From positions 2,728,001-2,792,000 of the forward strand of contig NC_017955.1 in assembly GCF_000306785.1 (NCBI RefSeq): 64,000 nucleotides of DNA. Direction: 5' to 3'. Positions 41,660 through 50,042 of this stretch are shown in pieces. The position numbers and the translations under genes were made by a program. The stretch is from Modestobacter italicus. GTDB lineage: Bacteria > Actinomycetota > Actinomycetes > Mycobacteriales > Geodermatophilaceae. How positions within the stretch are numbered: the stretch's first letter is position 1; every line of letters starts with the position of its first letter. The notes beneath the pieces are model-generated. The model was not told the DNA's origin and ran no database searches. It saw only the letters and a list, made by a program, of their open reading frames with translations.

Positions 41660-42760
41660 GTGGCCCTGCGCCGACCGCCCAGCACCCGGACCCTGGTCCC
41701 GTCCCCACGGGCGTCGGAGCCCGCCGGCACGCACGCCGCGTCGACCACCGTCGTGGACCGGGTCCGCGTGCCCGGCCTCGTCTCCAGCGCCTACGGGGCC
41801 GCGCTGCGCCTCCCGGTGGCCGGCCGCGTCCTCCGGCCGACGTCCTCGGTCGCCACCTGGGCGCTGCGCCGCGCGCGGACGACGGCCGCCGGGCTGGTCC
41901 GGGCGGAGGTCGGGGACCTGACCGAGCGGGCGGGGCGGCTGGCCGACCTGGTCCTGCCGCAGGTCGTCCGGGAGGTCCTCACCCGGATCGACGTGGTCGC
42001 CGTGGTGACCGAGTTCGTGGACCTCGACCGGATCGCCCAGCTCCTCGACGTCGACCCGGTGGTGGCACGGGTCGACGTCGACGCCGTCGTCGCCCGGGTC
42101 GACCTGGGCGCCGTCGTCTCCCGGCTGGACCTCGACGCGATCGTCGCGCAGGTCGACCTCGACGCCATCGTGTCCCGGGTCGACCTCGACGCTGTCGTCG
42201 ACCGGCTGGACATCGACCGGATCGCCGCCGCCCTCGACCTCGACGCCGTCATCGACCGGCTCGACGTCGACCGGGCCGCCCGCCGCCTGGACCTCGACGA
42301 GGTCATCGAGCGCGTCGACGTCGACGCCGTCGTCGCCCGGGCCGACCTCGACGCCGTCGTCTCCCGGCTGGACATCGACGCGATCGTCGCGCAGGTCGAC
42401 CTGGACGCGATCGTCGACCGGCTCGACATCGACCGCATCGCCGCCGCCCTCGACCTCGACGCCGTCATCGACCGGCTCGACGTCGACCGGGCCGCCGGCC
42501 GGCTGGACCTGGACCAGGTGATCGAGCGGCTGGACCTCATCGGGCTCGCCCGGTACGTCGCCGAGGGCATGGACCTCGGCCAGGTCATCCGGTCCTCCAC
42601 CGAGACCATCTCCCAGCAGGTGGTCGACGACGTCCGCTCCTCGACGGCGGACGCCGACCGGGCGGTGGAACGGCTCGTCGACCGGTTGCTGCTGCGCCGC
42701 CAGCCCCGCCGCACCGCCCTGACCACTCCCCCGCCGGCGGACGACGATGGCCACCGCTGA
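41660..42760 (+). CDS. nonapeptide tandem-repeat protein
   Basis: A 366-residue protein with three parts. Residues 1-100 are basic with a possible amphipathic segment. About residues 107-297 consist of some 21 tandem 9-residue units of the form (V/L)D(L/V/I)D(A/R)(V/I)(V/I)xR, for example VDVDAVVAR, LDIDRIAAA and LDLDAVIDR. The last 65 residues end in a basic LVDRLLLRRQ segment. The hydrophobic-Asp alternation suggests a solenoid or long amphipathic assembly. It starts with GTG and its end overlaps the RDD membrane protein start by 14 bp. Function unknown; similar repeats occur near RDD proteins in actinobacteria as far as I recall. Confidence 0.8.
   Translation: MALRRPPSTRTLVPSPRASEPAGTHAASTTVVDRVRVPGLVSSAYGAALRLPVAGRVLRPTSSVATWALRRARTTAAGLVRAEVGDLTERAGRLADLVLPQVVREVLTRIDVVAVVTEFVDLDRIAQLLDVDPVVARVDVDAVVARVDLGAVVSRLDLDAIVAQVDLDAIVSRVDLDAVVDRLDIDRIAAALDLDAVIDRLDVDRAARRLDLDEVIERVDVDAVVARADLDAVVSRLDIDAIVAQVDLDAIVDRLDIDRIAAALDLDAVIDRLDVDRAAGRLDLDQVIERLDLIGLARYVAEGMDLGQVIRSSTETISQQVVDDVRSSTADADRAVERLVDRLLLRRQPRRTALTTPPPADDDGHR
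41975..42550 (+). repeat. 27-bp coding repeats (about 21 units)
   Basis: Degenerate 27-bp units such as the GTCGACCTCGACGCCGTCGT theme encode the nonapeptides. A larger block is itself duplicated: units at about 42134-42315 recur at about 42377-42534 in nearly the same order with one unit fewer, pointing to unequal recombination. Confidence 0.8.
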
Positions 42761-43277
42761 GCGACCGCCCGGCACCCCGGCAGCCGAGCACCCCTGGCAC
42801 TCCTCCGCCCAGCCGGCCCGGCCACCGCGGAGCCCGGTGGCGCCCGCCGGCGGACCCCGGCGGGCGGGGCTGGTCAGCCGCACCCTGGCCGCAGGGGTGG
42901 ACATCGTCGTCGCCCTCGGGCTGCTGCTGGCCGGCTACCTGGGCACCGCGGGCGTCCTCTTCCTGGCGCAGACGACGTCCTTCCGCTTCCCGGTACCGGG
43001 GTCGGCGCTGCTGATCGCGCTCGGGCTGGCCGTGCTGGCCGGCTACCTGACGGTGACCTGGGCCCTCACCGGGCGCAGCTACGGCGACCAGCTCCTCGGG
43101 CTCCGGGTCACCGACCGGCGGGGCCGGCGCCCGCGCTGGTCCGTGGCGGCGGCCCGCGCCGTGCTGTCGGTCCTGCTGCCGCTGGGTGTGCTCTGGGTCG
43201 CGGTGAGCCGGCAGAACCGCTCGCTGCAGGACCTCCTGCTGCGCACGTCGGTGGTCTACGACTGGCCGGCGCACTGA
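42747..43277 (+). CDS. RDD family membrane protein
   Basis: A 176-residue protein. A 38-residue Pro-rich N-terminus precedes the RDD core: AGLVSRTLAAGVDIVVALGLLLAG (Arg and Asp of the motif), a second helix near 85-105, GRSYGDQLLGLRVTDRRG, and a third helix before SLQDLLLRTSVVYDW. RDD proteins are small multi-helix membrane proteins; some act as Na+/H+ antiporters. The 14-bp overlap with the repeat-protein gene implies coordinated expression and perhaps a complex. Confidence 0.88.
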   Translation: MATAERPPGTPAAEHPWHSSAQPARPPRSPVAPAGGPRRAGLVSRTLAAGVDIVVALGLLLAGYLGTAGVLFLAQTTSFRFPVPGSALLIALGLAVLAGYLTVTWALTGRSYGDQLLGLRVTDRRGRRPRWSVAAARAVLSVLLPLGVLWVAVSRQNRSLQDLLLRTSVVYDWPAH

Positions 43278-43305
43278 GCTCCCCGGCAGGCGGGGCGGCG
43301 GACGG

Positions 43306-44886
43306 CTACACGTCCGCCTCGGCCACGATCCGGCCGGAGGCGATGGCGGCCACCAGCGCGGCGTGGTCGCGCTCGTTCTGGTCGGCGTAGGCGTCGGCGA
43401 ACTCGCCGATGGCCACGTCGAACTCCGGGCCCTTGCCCAGGTAGGCGGCGATCGCGACCCGGTCGCCGGAGCGGGCGTGCGCGCGGGCCAGGGTCCACCC
43501 GCAGATCTCGCCGTAGGCCCGCATGCCCGCCGGCACCATCTGCTCCACCTCGGCCGAGCCCTTCCAGTCGCGCAGCTGCCGGATGTAGAAGTCCCGCGGC
43601 CGGCCGTCGAAGCCCGGGGACTGCACCCAGCCGAGGAAGATGTCGCTGGCCGCCTGCATCAGGCGCTGCCCGACCACGACCCGTTCCCCGCAGTTGGCGA
43701 ACGCGCTGGTGCCGGCGTACTCCTCCAGCACCGAGGGTCCGGCCTCCTTCGCCTGGAGGAACAGCGGCGCGACGCCGTCCTCGAGCAGCAGGATCATCCA
43801 CGACCGGGTGCCGACGCTGCCCACGCCGACGACCTTCCGGGCCATGTCGACCATCGTGTGCCGCTCCAGCAGCACGCGCCGCTCGGGCGGGAGGGTCTGG
43901 GCGTAGGTCCGCATCAGCGCCGCGAGCATCTGCTCGGTCGAGGCGACCTCGGCCGGGTCGGGGATCAGGTCCCGGAGCGGCACGATGAGCGGCGGGGCGG
44001 CCACCAGGCGCGCCTCCCCGTCCTCGATCCGGGCGAACCGGCTCAGCGCCCCGAGGTTGTCCTTGGTCCGCGCCTTGGCGCCGCCGCGGGCCAGGGCCTT
44101 CCGCTGGCGGGCGGCCAGCGAGACGTCGGCGACGGCGCCGACGGTGTCCAGGTCGGCGTGGGCGTACCAGACCTCCAGGGCGGTCATCCCGGCGAACGCC
44201 CGCATGGCCTTCCGGTACCGGGCGACCGCGGCCTCGACGATGCGCCGGCGGGTCCGCGCCGGGAAGTCCCGGGAGCGGCCGGCGATCTCCAGGCTGGCGG
44301 CCAGCCGCTTGACGTCCCACTCCCAGGGTCCGGGCAGGGTCTCGTCGAAGTCGTTGAGGTCGAAGACCAGGTTGCGCTCCGGTGAGGCGAACACCCCGAA
44401 GTTCGCCAGGTGGGCGTCCCCGCAGAGCTGGACCGGAAGGCCCGACCGGGGGGTGGGTGCCAGGTCGGCGGCCATGGGCAGCGCGGCACCGCGGTAGTAG
44501 GCGAAGGGCGAGGAGGCCATCCGGCCGTAGCGGATGGGCAGCAGCTCGGGGACCCGGGTCGTGCCCTGACCCTCGAGCAGCGAGACCGGGTCGCTGCGGT
44601 CGGCCGCCGGGCGGAAGCCGGCGTGGCTCTCCCGCGGCACCTCGCTGCGGGCGGCCTTCCCACGGGCCACCCGCTCGTCGCGGGTCTGGTGCGGCACCGC
44701 GCGCTCCACCGCCTCCAGCTGGCCCTCGACGGTCGGGGCCACGACGGCGGTGGGCGGCGTCGGCACGGCCGGGTCTGTCGCGCGCCGGGGTGCGGGGGCC
44801 ACCGAGGCCCCGCCGGCCGGGCGCCGGGTCCGCTTGGTCGGGACGGCGCCGTTCCGGCTCGTGCCGCGGGTCGTGGACCGGCTCAT
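43306..44886 (-). CDS. DUF2252 protein
   Basis: A 526-residue cytoplasmic protein with a long basic, low-complexity N-terminus (about 75 residues) and a DUF2252 core. QLCGDAHLANFG and LVFDLNDFDETLPGPWEWDVKRL resemble the catalytic and metal-binding loops of aminoglycoside-phosphotransferase/kinase-like folds. The family is widespread in actinobacteria and uncharacterised. The ATG at 44886 is chosen because upstream sequence is unlike protein; GGAG lies upstream in the CGAGGAGCACCCCG leader. Site 11 lies 116 bp upstream. Confidence 0.87.
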   Translation of the reverse strand: MSRSTTRGTSRNGAVPTKRTRRPAGGASVAPAPRRATDPAVPTPPTAVVAPTVEGQLEAVERAVPHQTRDERVARGKAARSEVPRESHAGFRPAADRSDPVSLLEGQGTTRVPELLPIRYGRMASSPFAYYRGAALPMAADLAPTPRSGLPVQLCGDAHLANFGVFASPERNLVFDLNDFDETLPGPWEWDVKRLAASLEIAGRSRDFPARTRRRIVEAAVARYRKAMRAFAGMTALEVWYAHADLDTVGAVADVSLAARQRKALARGGAKARTKDNLGALSRFARIEDGEARLVAAPPLIVPLRDLIPDPAEVASTEQMLAALMRTYAQTLPPERRVLLERHTMVDMARKVVGVGSVGTRSWMILLLEDGVAPLFLQAKEAGPSVLEEYAGTSAFANCGERVVVGQRLMQAASDIFLGWVQSPGFDGRPRDFYIRQLRDWKGSAEVEQMVPAGMRAYGEICGWTLARAHARSGDRVAIAAYLGKGPEFDVAIGEFADAYADQNERDHAALVAAIASGRIVAEADV

Positions 44887-45002
44887 CGGGGTGCTCCTCG
44901 GGTGGGGTCCGCCGCCGGGTGGGGGGCTGCCCGGCGAGGCGGCTGTGCGGGACGGACGTGCGAGCGTCCAGGCCACGCTCCCGCCCCCGGCGGCGGGCGG
45001 CG

Positions 45003-45019
45003 TCATGCGAACGGGGTGA
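45003..45019. promoter_or_regulatory. 17-bp dyad, site 11
   Basis: TCATGCGAACGGGGTGA. 116 bp before the DUF2252 start. Confidence 0.5.
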
Positions 45020-45038
45020 ACACCCGGGCCGGCCGTCC

Positions 45039-45725
45039 TCACGCCGGCAGGATGTTGATCACCCGGGACAGGACGACCACGAGCACGCTCAGCGAGATGG
45101 CCGACTGCAGCGCCATCAGGCCCTTGACCCGCAGCGTGAGCGGCACCGTGTCCGTCGGGCTCAGCGCGACGACGTTCGTGAACGCCACGTAGAGGTGGTC
45201 CCCGAAGTGCGGTCGCCAGTCCGGTGGCGCCACTCCCTGCGGGACCGTCTGCGGGAACTGGAAGTCGGGGTACGGCGGCTGCTGGGCGGCACGCCCCGCC
45301 GGACCACCACCGTCCACCTGCCAGTACAGCAGGGCGAAGGTGACCACGTTGGCGAGCAGCAGCAGCCCGGCCGCCACCAGCAGCCGCCCGGCGGTCAGCG
45401 CGACGCCGTCCACCGCGCCGTCGTCCAGGACCAGCAGCACCAGGCGGCCGGCGGCGAACGCGTTGGCCGCCGCCAGGAGCCCGAAGAGGCCGAGTGCCAG
45501 CGACCGGGCAGCGCGCGGCACGGGCCCGGGCCGGAGGGCGATGAGCAGCAGGACCAGCACCGCGACGCCCTCCACGAGCGGGACGAGCAGCGGTGGCCCC
45601 ACACGGTTCCGGGCCGGGACGAGCACCTGCGGGAGGATGACGGCCGAGACGGCCACCAGGGGCCACGCGTAGCTCTCGCTCGAGCGGCCTCCCGGCCGGG
45701 GCGCCGGCCGGTCCGCAGGCGTCAC
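45039..45725 (-). CDS. ion-channel-like membrane protein without a K+ filter
   Basis: A 228-residue protein with helices near 20-38, 47-65, 78-100, 112-135 and 200-222. Before the last helix comes HFGDHLYVAFTNVVALSPTD, which has the spacing of a pore helix in two-helix channels, but the filter TVGYG is replaced by ALSPT. It therefore looks like a channel-derived protein with altered or lost selectivity. It starts with GTG overlapping the upstream Nudix stop (45722-45725). Function unknown. Confidence 0.7.
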   Translation of the reverse strand: MTPADRPAPRPGGRSSESYAWPLVAVSAVILPQVLVPARNRVGPPLLVPLVEGVAVLVLLLIALRPGPVPRAARSLALGLFGLLAAANAFAAGRLVLLVLDDGAVDGVALTAGRLLVAAGLLLLANVVTFALLYWQVDGGGPAGRAAQQPPYPDFQFPQTVPQGVAPPDWRPHFGDHLYVAFTNVVALSPTDTVPLTLRVKGLMALQSAISLSVLVVVLSRVINILPA

Positions 45726-46219
45726 CCCAGGTACGGCCGGGCGCCGACGTCCAGCGCCTGCTGGATCCAGGCGCGGGCCGGCGAGGCGATCACCAGCCCG
45801 CCGAGGTCCTCGGGTGCGAACCAGGCGGCCTCGCTCGTCTCGTACGCGTCCCCGTGGGGCGTGCCGTCGAGCGCGCGGGCCAGGAGGACCAGCGCGAACA
45901 CCTGGCGGACCTCGCCGTCCGTGGCCTGGACCACGTAGCCGGGGTCGGTGAACATCCCGGCGAAGCCGGTGATGACCACCGGGACGCCGGCCTCCTCGGC
46001 CGTCTCCCGGACGGCGGCCTCGCAGGCGCTCTCACCGACGTCCACCCGGCCGCCGGGCAGCTCCCAGGCGCCGCTGTCGCACCGCCGCACGAGGAGCAGC
46101 CGGCCGTCGCGGCGGCGCGCCACGACGAACACCGAGGGGACGACGACGCTCGCCCGTGGCGCGTCGGGATCGTGGACGTAGACCTTCCGGCCGGCGGCGG
46201 TGCGGTTGATCGTCGTCAT
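45722..46219 (-). CDS. Nudix hydrolase (intact)
   Basis: A 165-residue Nudix protein with an intact box: PGGRVDVGESACEAAVRETA then EEAGV, giving G-x5-E-x7-REUxEExGU. Such enzymes cleave nucleoside-diphosphate-linked compounds using Mg2+ held by the box glutamates. A paralog of identical length but broken box lies at 58357-58854. The ATG at 46219 is the only start giving a typical Nudix length. Site 12 lies 61 bp upstream. The gene is coupled to the channel-like gene by a 4-bp overlap. Confidence 0.9.
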   Translation of the reverse strand: MTTINRTAAGRKVYVHDPDAPRASVVVPSVFVVARRRDGRLLLVRRCDSGAWELPGGRVDVGESACEAAVRETAEEAGVPVVITGFAGMFTDPGYVVQATDGEVRQVFALVLLARALDGTPHGDAYETSEAAWFAPEDLGGLVIASPARAWIQQALDVGARPYLG

Positions 46220-46280
46220 GGAGGTGCCCTGCTCTCGGGTACGGGTGCCCACAAGGTCCCTCCCGGCCGGTGGCCGGACC

Positions 46281-46297
46281 TCCCCCGCAGAGGGTGA
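46281..46297. promoter_or_regulatory. 17-bp dyad, site 12
   Basis: TCCCCCGCAGAGGGTGA. 61 bp before the Nudix gene (minus) in the region it shares with the divergent HAD gene. Confidence 0.5.
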
Positions 46298-46379
46298 ACG
46301 GCAGCGCGGGCCCGCAGCTGACTGGCCCCCGTCGAGGCCGGCTCGGCCGCCGCACACCGCGCTCCGGTGGCCTCCCGGT

Positions 46380-46396
46380 TCCCCTGCCCGGGGTGA
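46380..46396. promoter_or_regulatory. 17-bp dyad, site 13
   Basis: TCCCCTGCCCGGGGTGA. 35 bp before the HAD phosphatase gene. Confidence 0.55.
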
Positions 46397-46431
46397 GCAG
46401 CCGCCGCCGCGCCCGCAGCACGCTCGACCCC

Positions 46432-47394
46432 ATGGACTCCGCAGCCCTCGCCGGGCCGACCGCGGTCGGCACCGATCCCCTGCCCAGCTGGCGACCGGGC
46501 GCTGCCCGGGACGCCGTCGTCGCGTTCGTCGACCGCGTCCGCGGCGCGGACGGGACCGAGCCCGTCCCCGTTGAGGAGCGGGTGGCGGTGTTCGACAACG
46601 ACGGCACCCTGTGGTGCGAGAAGCCGATGCCGGTCCAGCTCGACTTCGTCCTGCGGCGGCTGGTCGAGATGGTGCAGGCCGACCCCGCCCTCGGCGACCG
46701 GCAGCCGTGGAAGGCGGCACGTGACCGCGACGCCGGGTGGCTGGCCAGCACCGTCGCCGAGCACTACGCCGGGGACGACCGCAAGGCCGAGGTGCTGATG
46801 GCCGGCATCCTGGCCGGCTACGCCGGGATGACCGTCGAGGACTTCGAGCAGCGCTCGCGCGGCTTCCTCCGGACGGCCGGCCACCCCACGCTCGGGCGGC
46901 CGTACCTGGAGTGCACCTACCGGCCCATGGTCGAGCTGCTGGCGCACCTGGCGGCCTCCGGGTTCACCAGCTACATCGCCTCCGGCGGAGGCCGGGACTT
47001 CATCCGCCCGGTCAGCCAGGAGCTCTACGGCGTGCCCCCGGAGCGGGTGATCGGCAGCACCGCCACGCTGGCCTTCGCCGAGGACGGGGCCGGCGGCGCC
47101 CTCACGCACACCCCCGTGCCCGACCTCCTCGACGACGGCCTGCAGAAGCCGATCCGGATCTGGAGCCGGGTCGGCCGCCGGCCGCTGCTGGCCGCCGGGA
47201 ACTCCGACGGCGACGGGGCCATGCTCGACTTCGCGCAGCGCCCCGGGCTGCCCAGCCTGCGGCTGCTCCTCGTCCACGACGACGCGGAGCGGGAGTTCAG
47301 CTACACCACCGGGGCCGAGGCAGCGCTCGCCCGCGCCGGCCGGGACGGCTGGACGCTGGTCAGCATGCGGGACGACTGGGCCACCGTCTTCTGA
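46432..47394 (+). CDS. HAD-superfamily phosphatase
   Basis: A 320-residue protein with the HAD motif I AVFDNDGTLW (D55 nucleophile, D57 acid/base), motif II in TSYIASGGGRDF, and motif IV in LLAAGNSDGDGAML. A helical cap lies between motifs I and II, as in serine-phosphatase-like members. The ATG at 46432 lacks a strong ribosome site, but no in-frame start nearer the HAD core fits better. A perfect 17-bp hairpin follows. Substrate unknown. Confidence 0.87.
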   Translation: MDSAALAGPTAVGTDPLPSWRPGAARDAVVAFVDRVRGADGTEPVPVEERVAVFDNDGTLWCEKPMPVQLDFVLRRLVEMVQADPALGDRQPWKAARDRDAGWLASTVAEHYAGDDRKAEVLMAGILAGYAGMTVEDFEQRSRGFLRTAGHPTLGRPYLECTYRPMVELLAHLAASGFTSYIASGGGRDFIRPVSQELYGVPPERVIGSTATLAFAEDGAGGALTHTPVPDLLDDGLQKPIRIWSRVGRRPLLAAGNSDGDGAMLDFAQRPGLPSLRLLLVHDDAEREFSYTTGAEAALARAGRDGWTLVSMRDDWATVF

Positions 47395-47405
47395 GCCCCC
47401 GCGCC

Positions 47406-47444
47406 GGGCCGCCCGGCACGGGGACGACCCGTGCCGGGCGGCCC
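47406..47444. terminator. bidirectional hairpin terminator
   Basis: Perfect 17-bp stem (47406-47422 with 47428-47444), loop GACGA, between the convergent HAD and arylsulfatase genes. Confidence 0.88.
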
Positions 47445-47451
47445 ACCGGGC

Positions 47452-49809
47452 TCACTCGCGGGACATCATCGCCACGGCCTCGCGCTCCAGGTCCACGTAC
47501 GGCGTCCCGGAGACGTCGACGACCACCCGGTGCAGGGTGCCCCCGGTGAACCGCCAGGGCGCCTCGCCCGGGTAGTCGTCGGTGACCGGCTCACCGCTGT
47601 CCCGCCCGGCGGTGAGCCCCTCCCCGGCGAGGGAGAACATGCCCGGCTGGGTGCGGATCTGCCCCTCCCCGACCTTGCGGTCGCCGTGGAACAGCGACAG
47701 CGTCCCGTGCGCGGTGCCCGGCGGGTCCTCCCCGGCCTTCGCGAAGCTGGCGGACAGGATCAGGCCGTCGCCGACCGGCAGGTCCTCGGTCGCGTCGACC
47801 CGCTGCTCGGTCACGCCGACGAAGTTGTTCACGTAGTGCAGCCGGTTCCCCTTCACGTAGAGGGTGTGCCCGCCGAACCGGCTGCCGTGCGCGAACAGCA
47901 CCCCCTGCGCGCCCGGGCTCGGGAGGTCGACCTCGGCCCCGATGCTGAAGTCCCGGTTGCGGACGTTGACCGCGATGAACTCCGGGACCTCCGCGCCGCC
48001 GGGCCGGTACACGTAGCGGTCGCGCGGCGGGATCAGCTGCGGCCGCGGCGTCAGGATGATCTCCAGCGCCGACCGGTCGTCGAGGGGGAAGGCGTGGCTG
48101 ACGCCCGCCTCGTAGAACCAGAGCCCGATCAGCTCGGCCAGCCGCTCCGGTTCCTCGGCCGCGAGGTCGTGCAGCTCGGACCGGTCGGTCTCGACGTGGT
48201 AGAGCTCCCAGGTGTCCTGGGCGTAGCCGCCCCAGCCGCCGAGCGCCGGGTGGGTGGTGACCGCCTTCCACCCGTCGTGCCAGATGCCGCGGGTGCCCAG
48301 CATCGAGTAGAACTGCGTCGTCCGGGTCGAGGGTGCGTCCGGGGCGGTGAAGCTGGAGACCATGCTGACCCCCTGGATCGGGATCTGGGTCACCCCGCGC
48401 ACGGTGTCGGGCTCGGCCAGCCCCAGGCACTCCAGCACGGTGGGCACGATGTCGATGGCGTGGTGGTACTGGTGGCGGAGCTCGCCCCGGGCGGGGATGC
48501 CGGCCGGCCAGGACACGATGCACGGGTCGCAGGTCCCGCCGTTGAACGAGTAGCGCTTCCACATCTTGAACGGCGTGTTGAACGCCATCGCCCAGCCGGT
48601 CGGGTAGTGGTTGTAGGTGTTCGGGCCGCCCAGCTCGTCGAGCATGGCCAGGTTGGCCGCCAGGTCGTCGGGGACCCCGTTGAAGAACTTGTTCTCGTTG
48701 ACCGAGCCGTCCGGACCTCCCTCACCGCTGGCCCCGTTGTCGGACACCACGACGACGATCGTGTGCTCCAGCTGACCGATCGACTCGAGGTGGTCCAGCA
48801 GCCGGCCGATCTGGTGGTCGGCGTGGGACAGGAACCCGGCGTAGACCTCGGCCATCCGGGCGAACAACCGTCGCTCGTCGGCCGACAGGGTGTCCCACGG
48901 CTTGGTGTAGTCCAGCGGGGGGTAGGGCTCGCCCTTCGGCCCGGTCCGTGCCCCCGGGGTGCCGATCGGGTTGATCGGCGGCAGCTCGGTGCTGTCGGGC
49001 ACGATGCCCAGCCGCTTCTGATTGGCCAGGATCTGCTCGCGGACCGCCTCGTAGCCCATGTCGAACCGGCCGCGGTACCGGTCCGCCCACTCGCGCGGCA
49101 CCTGGTGCGGCGCGTGGGCCGCACCGAGCGCGTAGTAGAGGAACACCGGCCGCTCGGGGGCGATGGTCTTGACGTCGTCGATGAACTCGATCGCCTTGTC
49201 GGTCAGGTCGACGCTCAGGTGGTACCCGTCCTCGGGGCTCGCCGGGGCGTCGACCGGGTGGTTGTCGTGCACGAGGTCCGGGTACCACTGGTTGCTCTCC
49301 GCACCGAGGAAGCCGTAGAACCGCTCGAAGCCCCGCCCGAGCGGCCAGTTCCGCTTGGTGGCGGCCAGGTTCATCTCGTCCTGCGCGCACAGGTGCCACT
49401 TGCCGACCATGGCCGTGCTGACGCCGCGCTCGACCAGCACCTCGGGCAGGGTGGCGCACTCCGGCGGCACGTGCCCGTTGCCGTTCGGGAAGCCGGTCGC
49501 CGCCTCGGTGATGCAGGCCATCCCGTTGGTGGTGTGGTTGCGGCCGGTGAGCAGGCAGGAGCGGGTGGGCGAGCACAGGGCCGTGGTGTGCCACTGCGTG
49601 TACCGCAGCCCGGCGGCGGCGACCCGGTCGATGTTCGGGGTGTCGATCAGGCCCCCGTAGCAGCCCAGCGCCCCGAAGCCGACGTCGTCCAGCACGACAT
49701 AGACCACGTTCGGGGTGTCCGGTGGGGCGACGGCCTGGGAGAACGGCGCCCAGTCCGGCGTCGAGTCACGGATGTCGAGGCCCACCACACCACGGAACGG
49801 TTCGGACAT
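47452..49809 (-). CDS. arylsulfatase (Cys-type)
   Basis: A 785-residue sulfatase. C79 in LCSPTRSCLLTGR is the residue converted to formylglycine by a maturase; D41 and D42 (VVLDDVG) and later Asp/Asn (VVSDNG) bind the metal. The C-terminal 200 residues form an extra beta-rich domain, as in large AtsA-type enzymes. No signal peptide is present, so it is predicted cytoplasmic. It releases sulfate from sulfate esters. It begins 153 bp downstream of a strong terminator, so it has its own promoter; I see no 17-bp dyad before it. Confidence 0.92.
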   Translation of the reverse strand: MSEPFRGVVGLDIRDSTPDWAPFSQAVAPPDTPNVVYVVLDDVGFGALGCYGGLIDTPNIDRVAAAGLRYTQWHTTALCSPTRSCLLTGRNHTTNGMACITEAATGFPNGNGHVPPECATLPEVLVERGVSTAMVGKWHLCAQDEMNLAATKRNWPLGRGFERFYGFLGAESNQWYPDLVHDNHPVDAPASPEDGYHLSVDLTDKAIEFIDDVKTIAPERPVFLYYALGAAHAPHQVPREWADRYRGRFDMGYEAVREQILANQKRLGIVPDSTELPPINPIGTPGARTGPKGEPYPPLDYTKPWDTLSADERRLFARMAEVYAGFLSHADHQIGRLLDHLESIGQLEHTIVVVVSDNGASGEGGPDGSVNENKFFNGVPDDLAANLAMLDELGGPNTYNHYPTGWAMAFNTPFKMWKRYSFNGGTCDPCIVSWPAGIPARGELRHQYHHAIDIVPTVLECLGLAEPDTVRGVTQIPIQGVSMVSSFTAPDAPSTRTTQFYSMLGTRGIWHDGWKAVTTHPALGGWGGYAQDTWELYHVETDRSELHDLAAEEPERLAELIGLWFYEAGVSHAFPLDDRSALEIILTPRPQLIPPRDRYVYRPGGAEVPEFIAVNVRNRDFSIGAEVDLPSPGAQGVLFAHGSRFGGHTLYVKGNRLHYVNNFVGVTEQRVDATEDLPVGDGLILSASFAKAGEDPPGTAHGTLSLFHGDRKVGEGQIRTQPGMFSLAGEGLTAGRDSGEPVTDDYPGEAPWRFTGGTLHRVVVDVSGTPYVDLEREAVAMMSRE

Positions 49810-49961
49810 GACGTCTCCTCATCGGGGGTGCCCGCGCCAGCACGGGCGGTGGGCCGAGCCTGCTGAGCCGCCGCGGGCGGGACCTCACCTCGGCGAGGTG
49901 AAGGCGCTGCGCCCGTCGGGGCCGCGTCGTCCCGACCGGGGCGGCCGGGCCCGGACGTGCA

Positions 49962-50014
49962 GCACCTCCCCGGGCGGATCCAGGCTGCGGCGCCTGGTCC
50001 GCCCGGGGAGGTGC
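49962..50014 (-). terminator. long nested hairpin terminator
   Basis: A perfect 17-bp outer stem (49962-49978 with 49998-50014) encloses a second 6-bp stem (49980-49985 with 49992-49997), with one bulged T between. It lies after the DUF1269 gene and before the arylsulfatase. Confidence 0.85.
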
Positions 50015-50038
50015 GGTGCGGTGCGGTGCGGTGCGGTG
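50011..50038. repeat. pentanucleotide repeat (GTGCG)
   Basis: Five perfect GTGCG units followed by GTG. The first copy is shared with the hairpin's right arm. Such runs are prone to slippage and could vary between isolates. Confidence 0.85.
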
Positions 50039-50042
50039 GAGC

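Noticed and set aside
42050..42530. Regular 27-bp repeats as a possible CRISPR array
   Set aside because: The units are contiguous, have no unique spacers, and keep one reading frame coding a repeat protein.
50011..50038. GTGCG tandem as a CRISPR or VNTR origin element
   Set aside because: Only five short units; better described as a simple microsatellite.
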